Source of the DNA: Diplolepis rosae | Lineage: Eukaryota; Arthropoda; Insecta; Hymenoptera; Diplolepididae | Length of the DNA: 64,000 nucleotides | Assembly: GCA_030998225.1 (NCBI GenBank) | Contig: JAPYXD010000484.1 | Coordinates: forward strand, 7,254,001-7,318,000 | Direction: 5' to 3' | Shown here: positions 31,981 through 43,905 of the stretch, piece by piece | How the letters are laid out: each line of letters starts with the position of its first letter | Position numbering within the stretch: position 1 is the stretch's first letter | Position numbers and translations under genes: made by a program | The notes under the pieces: generated by a model | Told to the model about the DNA's origin: nothing | The model's input: only the letters and a program-made list of their open reading frames with translations | The model's database searches: none

Positions 31981-32932
31981 CGAGGTCTGTCCGAAAAGTA
32001 TCGGGCCTACCTTTATATCTCCGCGCCATAGTGTTCGAGCGACCTCTGCGGGGCATGAACGTCAACAGTAAAGCCTCACGAACCTATCGTTTGCTTGCTG
32101 ACATCTGCCGGACGTATAGTTCATGCGCAGCGTGTCTTTGTTTACAAAGCTATTTTTGAATTCGGAGGATTTTGTGATTGTTAAAAATGACTGAAAGAAA
32201 AGATCAACGAATTTGCATCAAATTTTGTTTTCAACTCGGAAAAACGAGTTCGGAAACTATTCAGATGAGGCAGAAGGCCTTTGGGAATGAGGGTATGAGC
32301 AAAACACGAATAAAAGAGTGGTATAATCGTTTCAAAGAAGGCCGCACTTCTGTTGATAGTGATTCTCGTTCTGGCCGACCTTCGACGACAAAAACATTGG
32401 ATAATATTGAGCGGGTGCGACTTGCGATTGAAGGTGATCGTCGATTAACTGTTCGTGAACTAGAAAATGATCTCGGAATACCGAAAACTACTGTTTGGGA
32501 AATTTTGAACAAGATTTTAGGAATGACGCGCGTATGTGCGGTGACTGGCTTCTTCGCCACGATAACGCGCCAGTGCATTCATCGAATCTTGTGCAGCAGT
32601 TTCCGAGTAAACACAGTATCGCATTGCTTCGACAACCTCCGTACAGGCCCAAAATAGCCCACTGTGACTTTTGGCCGTTTCCAAAACTCAAAAAACCACT
32701 CAAAGGACAGCGATTAGATGACAAAACGACGGTTGAAAATAATGCGACGAGCGTACTCAAGGCCATCCCTAAAAGTGAGTTCCTGGACTGTTTCGAAAAG
32801 TGGAAACATTGCTGGAACCGTGTTATTCAATCAAGTAGGGATTACTTTGAAGGATGCCACCCGCCCGATGATGAAGAATAACGCCAGCGCGGAGATATAA
32901 AGGTAGGCCCGATACTTTCCGGATAGACCTCA
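31981..32932 (+). mobile_element. Mariner deletion derivative, family M1 copy 2
   Basis: Same terminal repeats as at 8855 (CGAGGTCTGTCCGAAAAGTA at the left) and the same internal deletion junction. Flanks are AA on both sides instead of TA, so the TA duplication has decayed or the flanks are rearranged. 952 bp. Confidence 0.88.
32187..32881 (+). pseudogene. Deleted mariner transposase gene (M1)
   Basis: The N-terminal frame from ATG at 32187 (MTERKDQRICIKF) is open to the junction after ILGMTRVCA. The C-terminal frame is also open, from the second-Asp region (DWLLRHDNAPVHSS) through RPKIAHCDFWPF to HPPDDEE and a stop at 32879-32881. The two halves are in different frames, and the first catalytic Asp region is absent. 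In the third block the SPD Asp is replaced (RPKIAHCD). Confidence 0.88.
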
Positions 32933-34036
32933 AATTAACGGATTTATTTCAATATAACAATATTAATTCTCAGCATGAAGCTTATTCTCTAGAGCGCCTG
33001 TCCAAAGTTTTATTTCAAAATGGAACTTTGCGAGAGTTGTTGAAGTTGCAGATAAAATAAGCCTCAATTGTCATTTCGGAGCAGCGACCTAACGAAGACC
33101 CTAAAGTGACCTCGATTGAACTTGAAACTCAGTAAAACATTTCCTCCACCATCCGGTTTTTGTCAAACGGAGAACAAATTTAAATTAAGTGAAGAACATA
33201 CTTGTCTGCATTCCGGGTATAATATTGTCTCGTGAGAATTTGCTGGCTAACCTCGGCATGGCTGCACAAAGTGCAACTAGATGTGGAGCGTATGCTTTCC
33301 ACGTGTATCAGCCACCCGTACGTTATCAGTGGATGGAAGGTTAGAGGGTAGGACAAGGTTGGTGAAATCGGTAACTCGAGTTCTCCGCGATCGATAAACA
33401 TGTACATTCTACTCCCTCTCTGCTCGACCCGTACAATAATTCCTCTCACTTCGCCCCGCGACTCCAAGAATAATGTAGGTGTAAAGGGGGAGAAGAGGGT
33501 GTTTGGAACCAGTGTCTACACGCATTTACCACTACTATCATCAACAGCAACTCCTGCCACTTAGAGTAAAGGAGGTTAATGCCATGCAACTCTCACAAAA
33601 CAAAAGCGATAGGAACTTTGCCAGTTTGTCTGATAGAATACTTTTTATGACCCTCCAAATCTATAAATTAGTTTTACTTTTATTATTTACGATTACAGGA
33701 TTTTAACACGAAGAAAAAATCTCCGTATTTACTGAGTCCATAAGTTTAAATAGGGATAGCATAAAATTTATGTAAATGTAACAGATATTTCTGTACAATG
33801 CCCAGATTTTTTTTTCTCAGGAAAATTCCTTATTTTGTCAATTTAACAGGCATTTCTCTTATATTTATTGTCTAATCTGTTGTGTCCACAAAAAGGCGGT
33901 AAATTGTACTGAAATATCTGTCAAATTTACAAAAAATTTATGTCTTTAATATTTTAACCTGCGGACTCTATAAATTTAGTGGATTTATTTTTTCGTAAAG
34001 GTAGGCTAAAAAAATTTTTTTTAGACGATACAAGTA
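32933..34036. other. Non-coding stretch, nothing firm
   Basis: 33190-33500 is a little GC-richer and has a 95-codon reverse frame, but no splice context or family match supports it. Confidence 0.4.
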
Positions 34037-34380
34037 TATATGGGGCTTTCCATAACAAATCGAATGGGATTAGGTCTTCATGTTTCCGATTTACTTGAAA
34101 TTTTAAGGGTTGATAGACTAACATAAATAATAAAGAAACCCAAAATTTCAGATTTTTTCATGCATTATTTAAAAACTGAAACTAGGAAAAATTCTGAAAA
34201 AAATTACACAAACGTATCATTAGATGGCCGATGTAGTAACTTTTTAAATAATGCATTAAAAAATCTGAAATTTTGGGTTTCTTCAATATTTATGTTAGTC
34301 TATCAAACCCCTAAAATGTCAAGCAAATCGGAAACATGAAGTCCTAATCCCATCCGATTTGGCATGGAACGCCCCACATA
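34037..34380. mobile_element. Foldback MITE with TATRTGGGGC ends
   Basis: The left end TATATGGGGCTTTCCAT and right end (reverse) TATGTGGGGCGTTCCAT are inverted. The arms continue for about 140 bp (GGATTAGGWCTTCATGTTTC, then AAACCCAAAATTTCAGATTT) around a short centre. TA-rich flanks are compatible with a TA target. No coding. Confidence 0.78.
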
Positions 34381-35963
34381 TTATAAAAGTAAATAATAAA
34401 ACTGAACTTGTACTTTCGTCACAGAAATTCTCAAGCGAAAGTGTTGAAGCTTGCATCCTGAGAGAGTGATTATCTTTTAATCCATTTAAAAAGTTTTTAA
34501 AATTGTGATGCTTAAAATTGTATATTCTCTGAGTAATCTGAATCAAATTAATTAATTTTATTGATTAAATAGTTTCTCACCTAGCTCTCGTTATTATTTC
34601 TGGTAAATAATTGTCGAAGCTAATAAACTATTAATCAAAAATGATATTTAAAGTGCATCTGATTTTTTTCTTTTTTGTTAGTTATATATTGTACATTCAA
34701 CTAATTCAAATTTAGAAAACAAATTCAAGATTAAATTTATCACTACAATAATCAATGTTTCTCTTGTCACCACGAAATCAGTGCTTGTGTTAATAATGCG
34801 GAAGCGAACTAGAACTCTGTACGATAGAGTAAATAGCTAAACGGCACAAGCACCAACTGCCAAGATTCACACAGATTGCGATTGCAACGTTGAAAGCAGG
34901 CTCAGTGCCAAAATGTATCGTTGTTCGCGTTGCTAATCGGGACACACAAATATTTGAGTACTTCTCACGATAAAAATATAAATGATATCAAGAACATTTT
35001 TCTCAAGCTGATAGCATTATTTTGAATCTCAGATCTCTTTTAAAATAAAGAAAGCTCATATAATAAACCAATTTTATGGTTAGCATAGAGGCAAATAACA
35101 GAACATTAACTTGACTGCAGATAAAAAAATTGTATATACAAGTGATATTAGCGGTTCACCTTGAACACTTCATTAGAGATACATTGAAAGATACAGGTAC
35201 ATAGGCTGTTCTTTGAAATAAGTCTTCAACTGTAGGAAATCGAGTGTATCTAAAAACCGGAAATGCAAGCTTTATAAAACGTATGCATATTACTATTACC
35301 TGCGAGTATTATGCAAGAGAAAGGTACTGAACGACAGATAGAAATAGGGAGGGAAAGAGAAAGTAAAATGAGAGGGAAAATGATTACGGTGCTTTGATCG
35401 TAAAAGTGTAATGCCAGATAAAGGCATTAACCTATTAGGTTTACAAATAAATAATGCACTTGTTTACACAGTTATAAAAAATTTGAATGAGCGTATATAC
35501 GATGATTGTAATCAGTGATATACTTATAACTGGTTAATTAACGAAATTTCACTGATTCATATTTAGGGAGTGCAGTTAATTCATCTAAACCAAAAACATA
35601 GATGCATATCAGTGTATAGTCATTAATTCACTTGTGAATTTTCCTGATTTAGATTTAGGAAGGAAGCAATAGAATTTGTTTTTCATGATCTCTGGCATAG
35701 TTCGTGAACTACTCAAATTTGTTTACAAATGAAAAATCAATGATCCAATTTTGAGTCTCCAACAATGCGTTTTAAGTCGATTGTAACAAATGCACGAGAA
35801 AGATAAAATGATATTTTTACCCCCATTCTGTCGTAGAAACTATACACCTATAATAAATAATATCTATTGTGTTGGAACCACATTCTACGTAATTTATCTA
35901 TACTTAAGCTATCAAAATTACAAGCATTGATAAAGTAGCAATGGCATATTTTACAGGTCCAAG
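34381..35963. other. AT-rich non-coding stretch
   Basis: It contains a 21-base block at 35551-35571 shared with 45893-45913 (see findings). No gene was recognised. Confidence 0.4.
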
Positions 35964-35965
35964 TA

Positions 35966-36207
35966 CAGTCAAGTCTCGTTTATCTCAAGTCGAGCGTCTT
36001 GTGTATTTCAAGTTTCACGCTCCCCTCCACGCCTCACTATTTCACTGTCACGTGACGCTCTGAGGAGCGCTCGGAAGAAGTGAGAAGAGTGGGGGCGAGG
36101 TGCATTCAGTCGGTATGGCAACTGAGGCAGTGGTGGGGACCCCTCGCGACTTGAAATAAACAATACTCTCTCGTTTCGGAATACTTGAAATAAACGAGAC
36201 TTGACTG
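35966..36207. mobile_element. Pogo/Tigger-like MITE
   Basis: The terminal repeats CAGTCAAGTCTCGTTTATCT and (reverse) CAGTCAAGTCTCGTTTATTT extend about 25 bp and are flanked by TA (35964-35965 and 36208-36209). The CAGTCAA-CTCG start is typical of pogo-family ends. The 242-bp element has a GC-rich interior and no transposase. Confidence 0.8.
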
Positions 36208-36473
36208 TAGTAGATCCAACTATTTTTTCCAGTGTATCATGCACGGAGAATCTTTGTATAGTAATGTATGTTTTAATTTATAATGATAATTCTAAAAAAT
36301 ATTTAATATTAGAAATGAATAATATTATGAATTATAATATAATTCATCTGAAGTTTGGTATTTCGCTGTGGAGAATTCACACTATGACAATTTTTTTCCT
36401 TAAATTGAAACGTAGTTTATCAAAAATTGTAAACTTGGGTTTTTCCGCGAAAATATTATTTATAGCACATATA

Positions 36474-37765
36474 ACACATCACTCAATAAGTTTTCGGTTT
36501 GACATATAGATGGCACTACTGATGTCAAATCCATATGATTTCCGGATAGTACCAACCTTCAAACGTTAAGTTTCAAAATTTAACGACAATCTGATGTTTA
36601 GTTCTGAAGTTCCAGAGGTTTTTGTGAAGCAACTTTTGTCATTTTCAAAACAATGGATAAAAAAGAGTTTCGAGTGTTAATCAAACATTGCTTTTTAATG
36701 GGAAAAAATACTGTTGAAGCAAAGCAGTGACTTTATAAGCGTTATGGGGACTCTGCACCAGGGAAATCAACAATCATCGACCGGTATGCCGAATTTAAAC
36801 GCGGTCGTACAAATACCGATGACGCTGAACGCTCTGGTCGCCCAAAATCAGCAGTTATTCCGGAAAACATAACAAAAGTCTATAAAATAGTTTTGGATGA
36901 TCGAAAATTAAAGTTGTGTGAGATAGTTGACACCTTAACGATATCAGAAGGTAATATATTTACAATTTTGCACAAATTTTTGGGAATACGTAAATTGTTT
37001 TCGGAGTGGATGCCGCGTTTGCTCACACGCGACCAAAAACAACAACGCGTCGAGGATTCACAGCGCTATTTGGAGCTGTTCAAGCGAGGAAAAAAGGATT
37101 TTCTGCATCGGCATGTGACAATGGACGAAACCTGAATCCACCACTACTCACCTGAAACAAAAAGATCGTCAGCTGAGTGAACAGCAGTTGGTGAAAACCT
37201 TCTAAAGCGACCAAAAACTCAACAGTGGGTTGGCAAGGTTATGGCATCCGTATTTTTGGACGCGCATGGTATTTTGTTTATCGACTATCTTAAGAAAGAT
37301 AAAACCATTCACAGCGACTATTACATGGCATTACTGGATTGATTGAGCGCAGAAGTCAAGAAAAAACGGCCTCACATGTAAAAGAAAAAAGTGCTGTTCC
37401 ACCAAGACAATGCACCTTGCCACAAGTCCATGAAAACTATGGTCAAATTAGATGAATTAAGCTTCGAATTGCTTCCTCACCCACCGTATTCTCCAGATCT
37501 GACCCCCAGTGACTACTGGCTTTTTGTTCACCTGAAAAAAATGCTCCAGAGAAAGAGATTTGGCTCCAATGAAGAATTGATTGCCGAAACTTAGACCTAT
37601 TTTGAGAGCAAAGACCAATCATTCTACAAAAAAGGCACCAAAAGTTAGAGAAGCGTTGGAATGAATGTATAACGCTGGAAGGAAACTAGTTTGATGAATA
37701 AAGTCGAATTTCTCGAAAAAACTGTGTTTTCCTTAGTTAGACCGGAAACTTATTGAGTGATGTGT
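36474..37765 (+). mobile_element. Mariner family M4 copy 2, full length
   Basis: Ends ACACATCACTCAATAAGTTT (left) and its inverted copy at the right, with TA at 36472-36473 and 37766-37767. Its 1292 bp is the usual length for mariner. It is the undeleted relative of the element at 26793. Confidence 0.92.
36653..37700 (+). pseudogene. Mariner transposase pseudogene (M4)
   Basis: From ATG at 36653 (MDKKEFRVLIKHC) the gene is full length but interrupted by about six in-frame stops, several at Trp codons (for example after EAKQ and in VTMDET followed by a stop where Trp belongs). The helix-turn-helix (CEIVDTLTISEGNIFTILH) and all three catalytic Asp positions (TMDET, FHQDNAPCH, YSPDLTPSDYWLF) are still present. 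Decay by point mutation, mostly G to A, without large loss. Confidence 0.88.
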
Positions 37766-37814
37766 TAGCTCAATTTTAACCAAAAAATCAACGATAGGTG
37801 TTACAATAATAATA

Positions 37815-38385
37815 CGAGGGACACTATTTATATTTTGAACCTTGGCAACACTGAGTGTTATCAAATGCTATTTGTCATTCACACTGGAAAGTTTGAAATT
37901 TTTGACCATAAACACCTTTAGAACGTTTTATCATTTGAGCGTAATTTGTGTTGTTTACACTGACTTGAAAATTGTGTCTCGGCAAAAAAATGAAATTAAC
38001 TTGTGAAAATTTTCGTGCGATGATTTATTACGACTTCCCACGTGGATTATCAAGACAAGAATGCATCAATATACTTATTTCCACTTTTGGCAATAAAGCC
38101 CCCACCCTATGCCACTGTGAAACGCTAGTATAACGACTTTAATCGTGGCTGCCATCCGTTCACCGATGAATTTCGTAAAGGTCGTCCAAAATCAGTTGTT
38201 GGATCAGAAAACATTAATACTGTGCAAAAACTGATAATGCAAGATCGTCATGTGACATATTGTGAGGTTGAGGCCACCTTAGGCGTTAGTTCTACCAGCA
38301 TATATAAAATATTGCATGTACATTTAACCATGAAAAAGATTTGTTCTCGTTGGATTCCACATAACACAGGTCTACAAAATATGAG
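37815..38385 (+). pseudogene. 5' fragment of another mariner (family M5)
   Basis: TA at 37813-37814 is followed by CGAGGGACACTATTTATATT, a plausible mariner end. The ATG at 37990 opens MKLTCENFRAMIYYDFPRGL, then ATVKRWYNDFNRG and GRPKSVVGSENINTVQKLIM, HVTYCEVEATLGVSSTSIY and ICSRWIPHN in shifted frames. Similarity ends there; the catalytic half and right end are missing. It belongs to a different mariner family from its neighbour at 36474. Confidence 0.78.
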
Positions 38386-38445
38386 GTTGCGATTGTTATA
38401 GAAATACCGATAGTCATTTCCGAAGTAATTTTTGGCGTAGAAACC

Positions 38446-38628
38446 GATTCCGGGCTCAGAATCGCTCCATCACGTCAGGTTTTCGAGAAATCCTAACCTA
38501 AAGTTAAAATTACATCGCAAGTTACTTAATCATAGCAAAAAATGGTGTATTTTGCTCTTTTAGGTTAGGAAATTTAAAAAACCTGAGGTGATGGAGCAAT
38601 TCTGAGATTAAATCTGGATTTAACCCAA
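38446..38628. repeat. Foldback repeat
   Basis: Inverted arms: GCTCAGAATCGCTCCATCAC on the left and GTGATGGAGCAATTCTGAG on the right, continuing through TCAGGTTTT/AAAACCTGA and CCTAACCTAAA/TTTAGGTTAGG. The centre is about 80 bp. Confidence 0.72.
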
Positions 38629-38829
38629 GAAACATAGAAGCGCATTATTTCTTCTGCTTTGCGGACGAACTTTTTTTCGGTAAGGTTGTATTCACGTAAA
38701 CGACAAAGTACTCAACTTCATTGAACGATATCTAAAAAAAAAAACAAATATCTGACAAATTCAAAAAGGGTTTGGAAGAGTAAAAGTGGTACTTTCAGAT
38801 TCCGTAACGAGTTTTTAGAAAAAAAAATA

Positions 38830-38990
38830 ATTCGCGATGTAATTTAACCTTGAATATAGCAAAAAAACCGTGTTTTTTGCACTTGTAGTTAAGGATTTCA
38901 AGAAAACCTGGCGTGATAGAACAATTCTGAGGTCGGATTCGAATTCAGCGCAACCAAAAATCTTCGAAAAAGTAGTCTGGTCCCAGGATC
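38830..38990. repeat. Diverged relative of the 38446 repeat
   Basis: CGCGATGTAATTTAACC, GCAAAAAAACCGTG and AAAACCTGGCGTGATAGAAC correspond in order to blocks of the repeat at 38446-38628. The left arm is not recognisable. Confidence 0.45.
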
Positions 38991-39128
38991 TAAACAATGT
39001 CGGCCTATGTAATCAACGGTTCTCGTTTCATCCACTTTTAAAATCGGTTTTAGCAAATAGGTTATATTCAAAACTTCTCAAAAAAGATACTTCGCATTAT
39101 TTTTGAGTTATTTGTTTTTTTTCGCCTA

Positions 39129-39893
39129 CACTGGGGAAAAAAACCGTCAGGTTATACGAAAAATCCCGTTGCATTGACGGGAAGGAGCATCGGCGCCCTT
39201 AAAACATTAGGTTAACGTGCTGCCACCGCCAATGTAGTGTGTCCAGATTTGAAACGGGAACGTTACACACACAACGCCAACAGCAGTACGTACGTGAAAA
39301 TGGTTGCGTGCGCAGCGCAGTGCGTCTGCTGTTTGCAGCGGTTCTCTGAGTTCTCTCTGGTTGAAGGCTCCTTGTCAAGGAGAGAAAACCAGAGAATCGC
39401 AGAGAACCACTGCGAGCAGCAGACACACTACGCTGCGCGCGCAACCATTCTGACGTACGTACTGCTGTTGGCGTTGTGTGTGTAACGTTCCCGTTTCAAA
39501 TCTGGACACACTGCGCCAATGTAGCGTTGAAAACTCACGTTAATCCAGCTATGTCAGCCCCGTCAATTCACCGGGAACGTTAACGCTGGAACGCCGTGTG
39601 ATTTGAAAATATTACACGATGACGCAATTTCATATCCATAATGAAATTGGCAGTGCTTTGCTTTTAAATACCAATATATAATTAGGAAAACATTTATTAG
39701 GAAAAAAAAGAACTGAAAAGAACAATCGCGAGTATTGCCACAGCTGATCATTTTTGGGTGATTTTACGTTGACTCTACTGTCAGTGCAACGTTGAAAAGC
39801 ACCGATGATTCACCGGGAGAGCAACGCTACGTCAACGTGAAATTGACGACGGGACTCCTTCCCGTTGATTTCACCATTTTTTTTTTCCCAGTG
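39129..39893. mobile_element. TA-flanked TIR element with CACTGGG ends
   Basis: Ends CACTGGGGAAAAAAA and (reverse) CACTGGGAAAAAAAAA, with TA at 39127-39128 and 39894-39895. Just inside are CGTTGCATTGACGGGAAGGA-type blocks in inverted order. Length 765 bp, no transposase. It hosts the hairpin at 39236-39515. Confidence 0.78.
39236..39515. mobile_element. GC-rich hairpin element nested in the TIR element
   Basis: Two arms of about 125 bp are almost perfect inverted copies (GTGTGTCCAGATTTGAAACG at the left edge and its complement at the right edge). The sequence CGCCAATGT occurs immediately before and after, consistent with an 8-9 bp target duplication (hAT-like, inferred). It would form a very stable hairpin with a small loop around GGCTCCTTGTCAAGGAG. 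Confidence 0.75.
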
Positions 39894-39895
39894 TA

Positions 39896-41208
39896 GGATT
39901 GTCATAATGAAACTCGACTTCTTGTAACTAAGAACGATTTTTTGCAAATTTTTTCATGGTTTTTTGATCAATTGGTGTGTGAAAGCCATTTTCCCTTTAT
40001 CTTTTTCTTATCCATCTTGCGTTCCGAAATCATCTTGAAGAATTCATGTGTATAACTTATTTATAGATCTAATATCTGTAGTTGCAGAATCCTCATGTAG
40101 AATTACAATGTCGTAAACCTGATCCTCATCCCACGTAATAGGAAGCAAGCCTTGAGACGTCGGATGTCTCAACGAGGCGTAAAACCATTGGTGAAAAAAG
40201 ACACAGATGTTAATTCCTGTTCATTCTTCTGAATAAACAATAACCCAATTCTAATATTGTCACATTCGCTCAACACACTTATATACAGATACAAATTTTA
40301 TTTGTAAAAATAATTCTTATAGTTCTTATTCTTATCATAAATTCATGGAAGTGTAATCCTGAAATATTCTTAGAATACTTAATTGCATTAGTGAAAGCAA
40401 TTTTACTCTAATTGCAAATGCATTTTTACTAGACCGTGAAAAGATTAGAGGACATGGAGCTAAAAAAGAATAAGAAAGCTTCTATTTTTCCAAACGTTCA
40501 GAGTTTCAATTATATTGTACATTAAAAACATAATTTAAAGGTTGCTTTTTCTTTTGATACGCGACAAGTGGAATGAAGATAATTGTTTACATTGGAATAA
40601 TTATTTCGGAGTTTCAACTATATCACTTTACAAGAGAAATGTTGTCTTCTTGATCAAAAGCTCGGAACTAAATTACCTAAACTATAAAGAACACCAGTTT
40701 CCGAGTAATTATCTTGAGAAGGTTAATGAATATCAACGCTAGTTTGGGTTCTAGGTTATTCGCTATTCAAGATGGAAGGAAAGAGGAAATAATACACCAA
40801 ACTTTCGTTTTAGTTTTCATTTCTTTGACTTGTCAGGAAAAGTCCTTTCAGGTTACATTTAGGCTAAAACTTTTGAAGTGGATATCTCGAGTTCTTGGAC
40901 TTCTAAAACGAAGTCCGGAATTCCGTTTTACTAATTGAAGAAAATACCTCATCCTGATTTGGTTTTTGCCGCTTCCTTATTCCGTATTCTTATCTCTTAC
41001 TAGTTTTTATTTCTTATTCCCTTCTTCACATCTTTTTCCTCTCGTTCCCGTTTTATTTCTCTTTCCCTGATCTTCCTTTTTTCTTTTCTACACAAAGAAT
41101 CCGGAAACCTCGTTGAAATTCAAAACTCGAACGACACATAATATAACGTATACATCGTGAAGAAGAAATATTACTTTATTTTGTGAAAGTAAAATATTTT
41201 TAATATTA
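39896..41208. other. AT-rich non-coding stretch
   Basis: Short frames only; no family resemblance or paired repeats. Confidence 0.45.
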
Positions 41209-41571
41209 TAAGGCCATGGATCAATCAGATCACGTGATCGAATTTCCGTAAAAGTTCGGGTAATATAATTTTCTTATTTTACGAAATGTCTTCCTGGAAA
41301 TTTGGAAAATACAACAGAAAACGATAAAGAACGTCTAACTTTGTTTAAGTGAAAATTTTGCAAGAAATTTTACAGTTAACTGTAATTGTCGATAAGTTTA
41401 GAATTTTTTTCAAAATTTTCAATAAAATGAAGTTAAGAGACGTGCTTCATTCTCTTTTGTTACGTTCCCAAAATTTTCAGAAAGATACTTTGTAAATTAA
41501 AATAATTATCTTGCATGAAAGAATAAATGTATAATTTAGTCACGTGGTCCGATTGATCCATGACCTTGATA
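41209..41571. mobile_element. TTAA-type MITE, family T3 copy
   Basis: Left end AAGGCCATGGATCAATCAGA, right end (reverse) AAGGTCATGGATCAATCGGA. Interior blocks TTACGTTCCCAAAATTTTCA and TGTATAATTTAGTCACGTGG are shared with 42523 and 56798. Flanking TTAA is degraded. Confidence 0.75.
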
Positions 41572-42522
41572 ATATTGGAAAAATTTGTCAATGAATTATG
41601 ATTTGCAAAACGAAAATTTTATTTCACATGATTTATGCCATATTATCATAATTATAAATGCAAGAGGAAAAACACTTATAATCATTTTTTACGTGCTGTA
41701 ATACGTGTAGTTTCTTCTGGATCGTAAAAAAGGAATATAACGTTTTCGTTTCTCCCTTTCCTCTTTTCTTACTTCTTCTTTGCTTTTTTCTTCCATCTAA
41801 CATTCGTATTTTTTCTCTTTTTCCTCCTTACGGTGTTTGCTGAGGAATTTTCTTATCTCCCGCTTAACGTCGCACTTCAAGAGTGGCGCTCACTATATCG
41901 AGAGAAACGATCTTATATACCTCCCTTTTTCTCGCGCTACGTGAAATGCCCTTTTTTTCAGGTTAAGGGTCCTATTACAATGCCCTCTCTCTGAGAAATA
42001 AAGAATACTTCACCAAACACGAGAAAAGGTCAGAGAAAATTAAAAATCACGTGTGTAGAAATAAAAGATAAATTTATTGTGATTCAGTCCCTATTTACTC
42101 TAAATTATTTTAGATTTTAAATCAGAGTAGTCAGGTGTTTTAACCTGCGAGTTTTCACGTGGAGAATTATAAAATTTTGTAAAAAGGATTAATTACAATA
42201 AGTATGTACACATTTTTTATAATAATGAAGTCATTAATCTAATTATAAAATCAATTTAAAATTAATAAACCCAGTTGGGGCTAAATGTTCAATGATATTG
42301 TATAATATTTCAGTTGAACATTAATTTAATATTATTGTAAGTACTCAAAAACTTTATCAGCAATTTGGTTTAAGTCGGGCATAACGGGGTACATCAATTT
42401 GTATAGTTATAGTTTCCTCAACAAATAGCTTAAAAAATTTAACAATTCCTTTATTATATGAAGAAAGAATTCGACTTTCATTATAGTAAATATAATGGCC
42501 TCGTAAAAGAATAGAAATTCAG
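41572..42522. other. Non-coding stretch, pyrimidine-rich in part
   Basis: 41750-41830 is rich in C and T on the forward strand. No gene was recognised. Confidence 0.4.
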
Positions 42523-42775
42523 TTAGGGCCATAGATCAACCGGACCACATGATCATTTTCCTGTAAAAATTCATCTAAGATAACTTTTTTATTTAACAAA
42601 ATAAATTTTCAATTTGTTTTAAAAATATTTGCTTGATAAAAGTTAAGAGACGTGCTTTATTTTCTTTTGTTACGTTTCCCAAGTTTACTGAGAGATATTT
42701 TGTAAATTGAAAAAGTATACATGAACGAATTAATGTATAATTTAGTCACATGGTCCGATTGATCCATGTTCTTAA
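42523..42775. mobile_element. TTAA-type MITE, family T3 copy
   Basis: Left end TTAGGGCCATAGATCAACCG, right end (reverse) TTAAGAACATGGATCAATCG. The right TTAA (42772-42775) is shared with the next element. No coding. Confidence 0.75.
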
Positions 42776-42880
42776 CGGCACATAATACTTAGGAATATAG
42801 CAAATTTGAATGATTTTTGGTTCCTACATGTTTGTGTACAAAATATATAAAATTTTATTTTCAAAATTTGGGAAAAGTCA
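42772..42880 (+). mobile_element. Truncated TTAA MITE, family T2
   Basis: It starts TTAACGGCACATAATACTTA directly at the end of the T3 copy, followed by TTCCTACATGTTTGTGTA and AAATATATAAAATTTTATTT as in the other T2 copies. The right half is missing. Confidence 0.6.
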
Positions 42881-43644
42881 ACTGTTTAATCTTGCCATTT
42901 TTTTCGGTGTAATAACATCGAAATTTGTTGGAATTTTGTGTGCTAATCCGATAAAGCTAAAATATATAAATTTTATTTTTGAAATGAGTAAATCTTATAA
43001 TTTGACTTTATTCAATAAATCAATAAAAGCGCTTTATTTTGCTCGTCTGCGACTTGAAAAAAAATATTCTCCAATAGCCATCAGTGAAACGCAAATATAA
43101 TTATGCTTTTCAGCCGTTAAATTTCTAACATTGTTATAGATTTTAATATTTTCCTCATTTCGAAGGAATAAAAAAAATATATTTTCATATGACATTTAAA
43201 CACTGCAATAAATATACTACTATCCATAATTTATTTATCAAATTAAACAATTTTCACTGTTTTAGACTTTTTATGAATGCCTACTTTTTTTTTTTTGTCT
43301 TCGATAACTCGTCTAGGGAATCAAATCACTTAGTAATAAATTGAGCTGATGTATCATTGTGCTCGCCCTTTCCATTGTGCTCGACTTTCCCTTGTAGTAA
43401 TTTATTAATATATTATTAGTATTTTCAAAATAAGAAAAACCTTTCATTTGAATAAATAAACTTTTGTATAGATTATTTATTTTTATCTTTATTATCCTAA
43501 GGGGACTAGGCAATCGTTTTTCGAGAATTTGTACATTTTTTTTTACTTTCTCACAAAAGAATGAAAGCCAGTATTTTCCATTGTTGAGCATAAAATTATT
43601 TTAGAGTTTTAAAATTCACAACTTCCACTCGAAAAAAATGTGTA
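42881..43644. other. AT-rich non-coding stretch
   Basis: No gene or paired repeat was recognised. Confidence 0.45.
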
Positions 43645-43712
43645 TTTTCACTTAATAGAGCAGTCGACCGGCAATCGAAAGACCTGGGCTCGAATCCCAG
43701 CGCAGTCGAAAG
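43645..43712 (+). tRNA. tRNA-like sequence (pseudo-tRNA or SINE piece)
   Basis: A perfect T arm is seen (CTGGG, loop CTCGAAT, CCCAG at 43684-43700; it contains a B box). Before it, GAGC resembles the D-arm end, and TCGA-CCGGCAA-TCGA resembles an anticodon arm (anticodon would be GGC, but the base before it is C, not the usual T). No convincing acceptor stem was found, and the D arm is incomplete. Probably a tRNA-derived repeat rather than a working tRNA gene. Confidence 0.35.
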
Positions 43713-43796
43713 CGTCATTTTTTCCACAGAAAGATTTTCAAATTCTTTAAATATTGAATTTATTTGCATTATTTGCGATATAAGAGTTTGAGATTG

Positions 43797-43905
43797 TCTA
43801 CGAGGACACCTGTCGACAACGTATCCTATCTGATACGCGACTAGTGATCCTCCGATAATGTAGGCAGTGACAAAAAAAATTACAAACTCAACTAATTAAT
43901 TTGAA
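43797..43905 (+). repeat. Dispersed hairpin-containing repeat, copy 1
   Basis: Shared with 60843-60950: CGAGGACACCTGTCGACAAC, then GTATCCTATCTGATAC (a stem-loop) GCGACTAGT, then CCGATAATGTAGGCAGTGAC and an A run. Flanks differ. No ends or duplication were identified. Confidence 0.65.

Noticed and set aside
33180..33467. 95-codon reverse frame in a GC-richer segment
   Set aside because: No homology, no splice signals placed sensibly, and no support other than composition.
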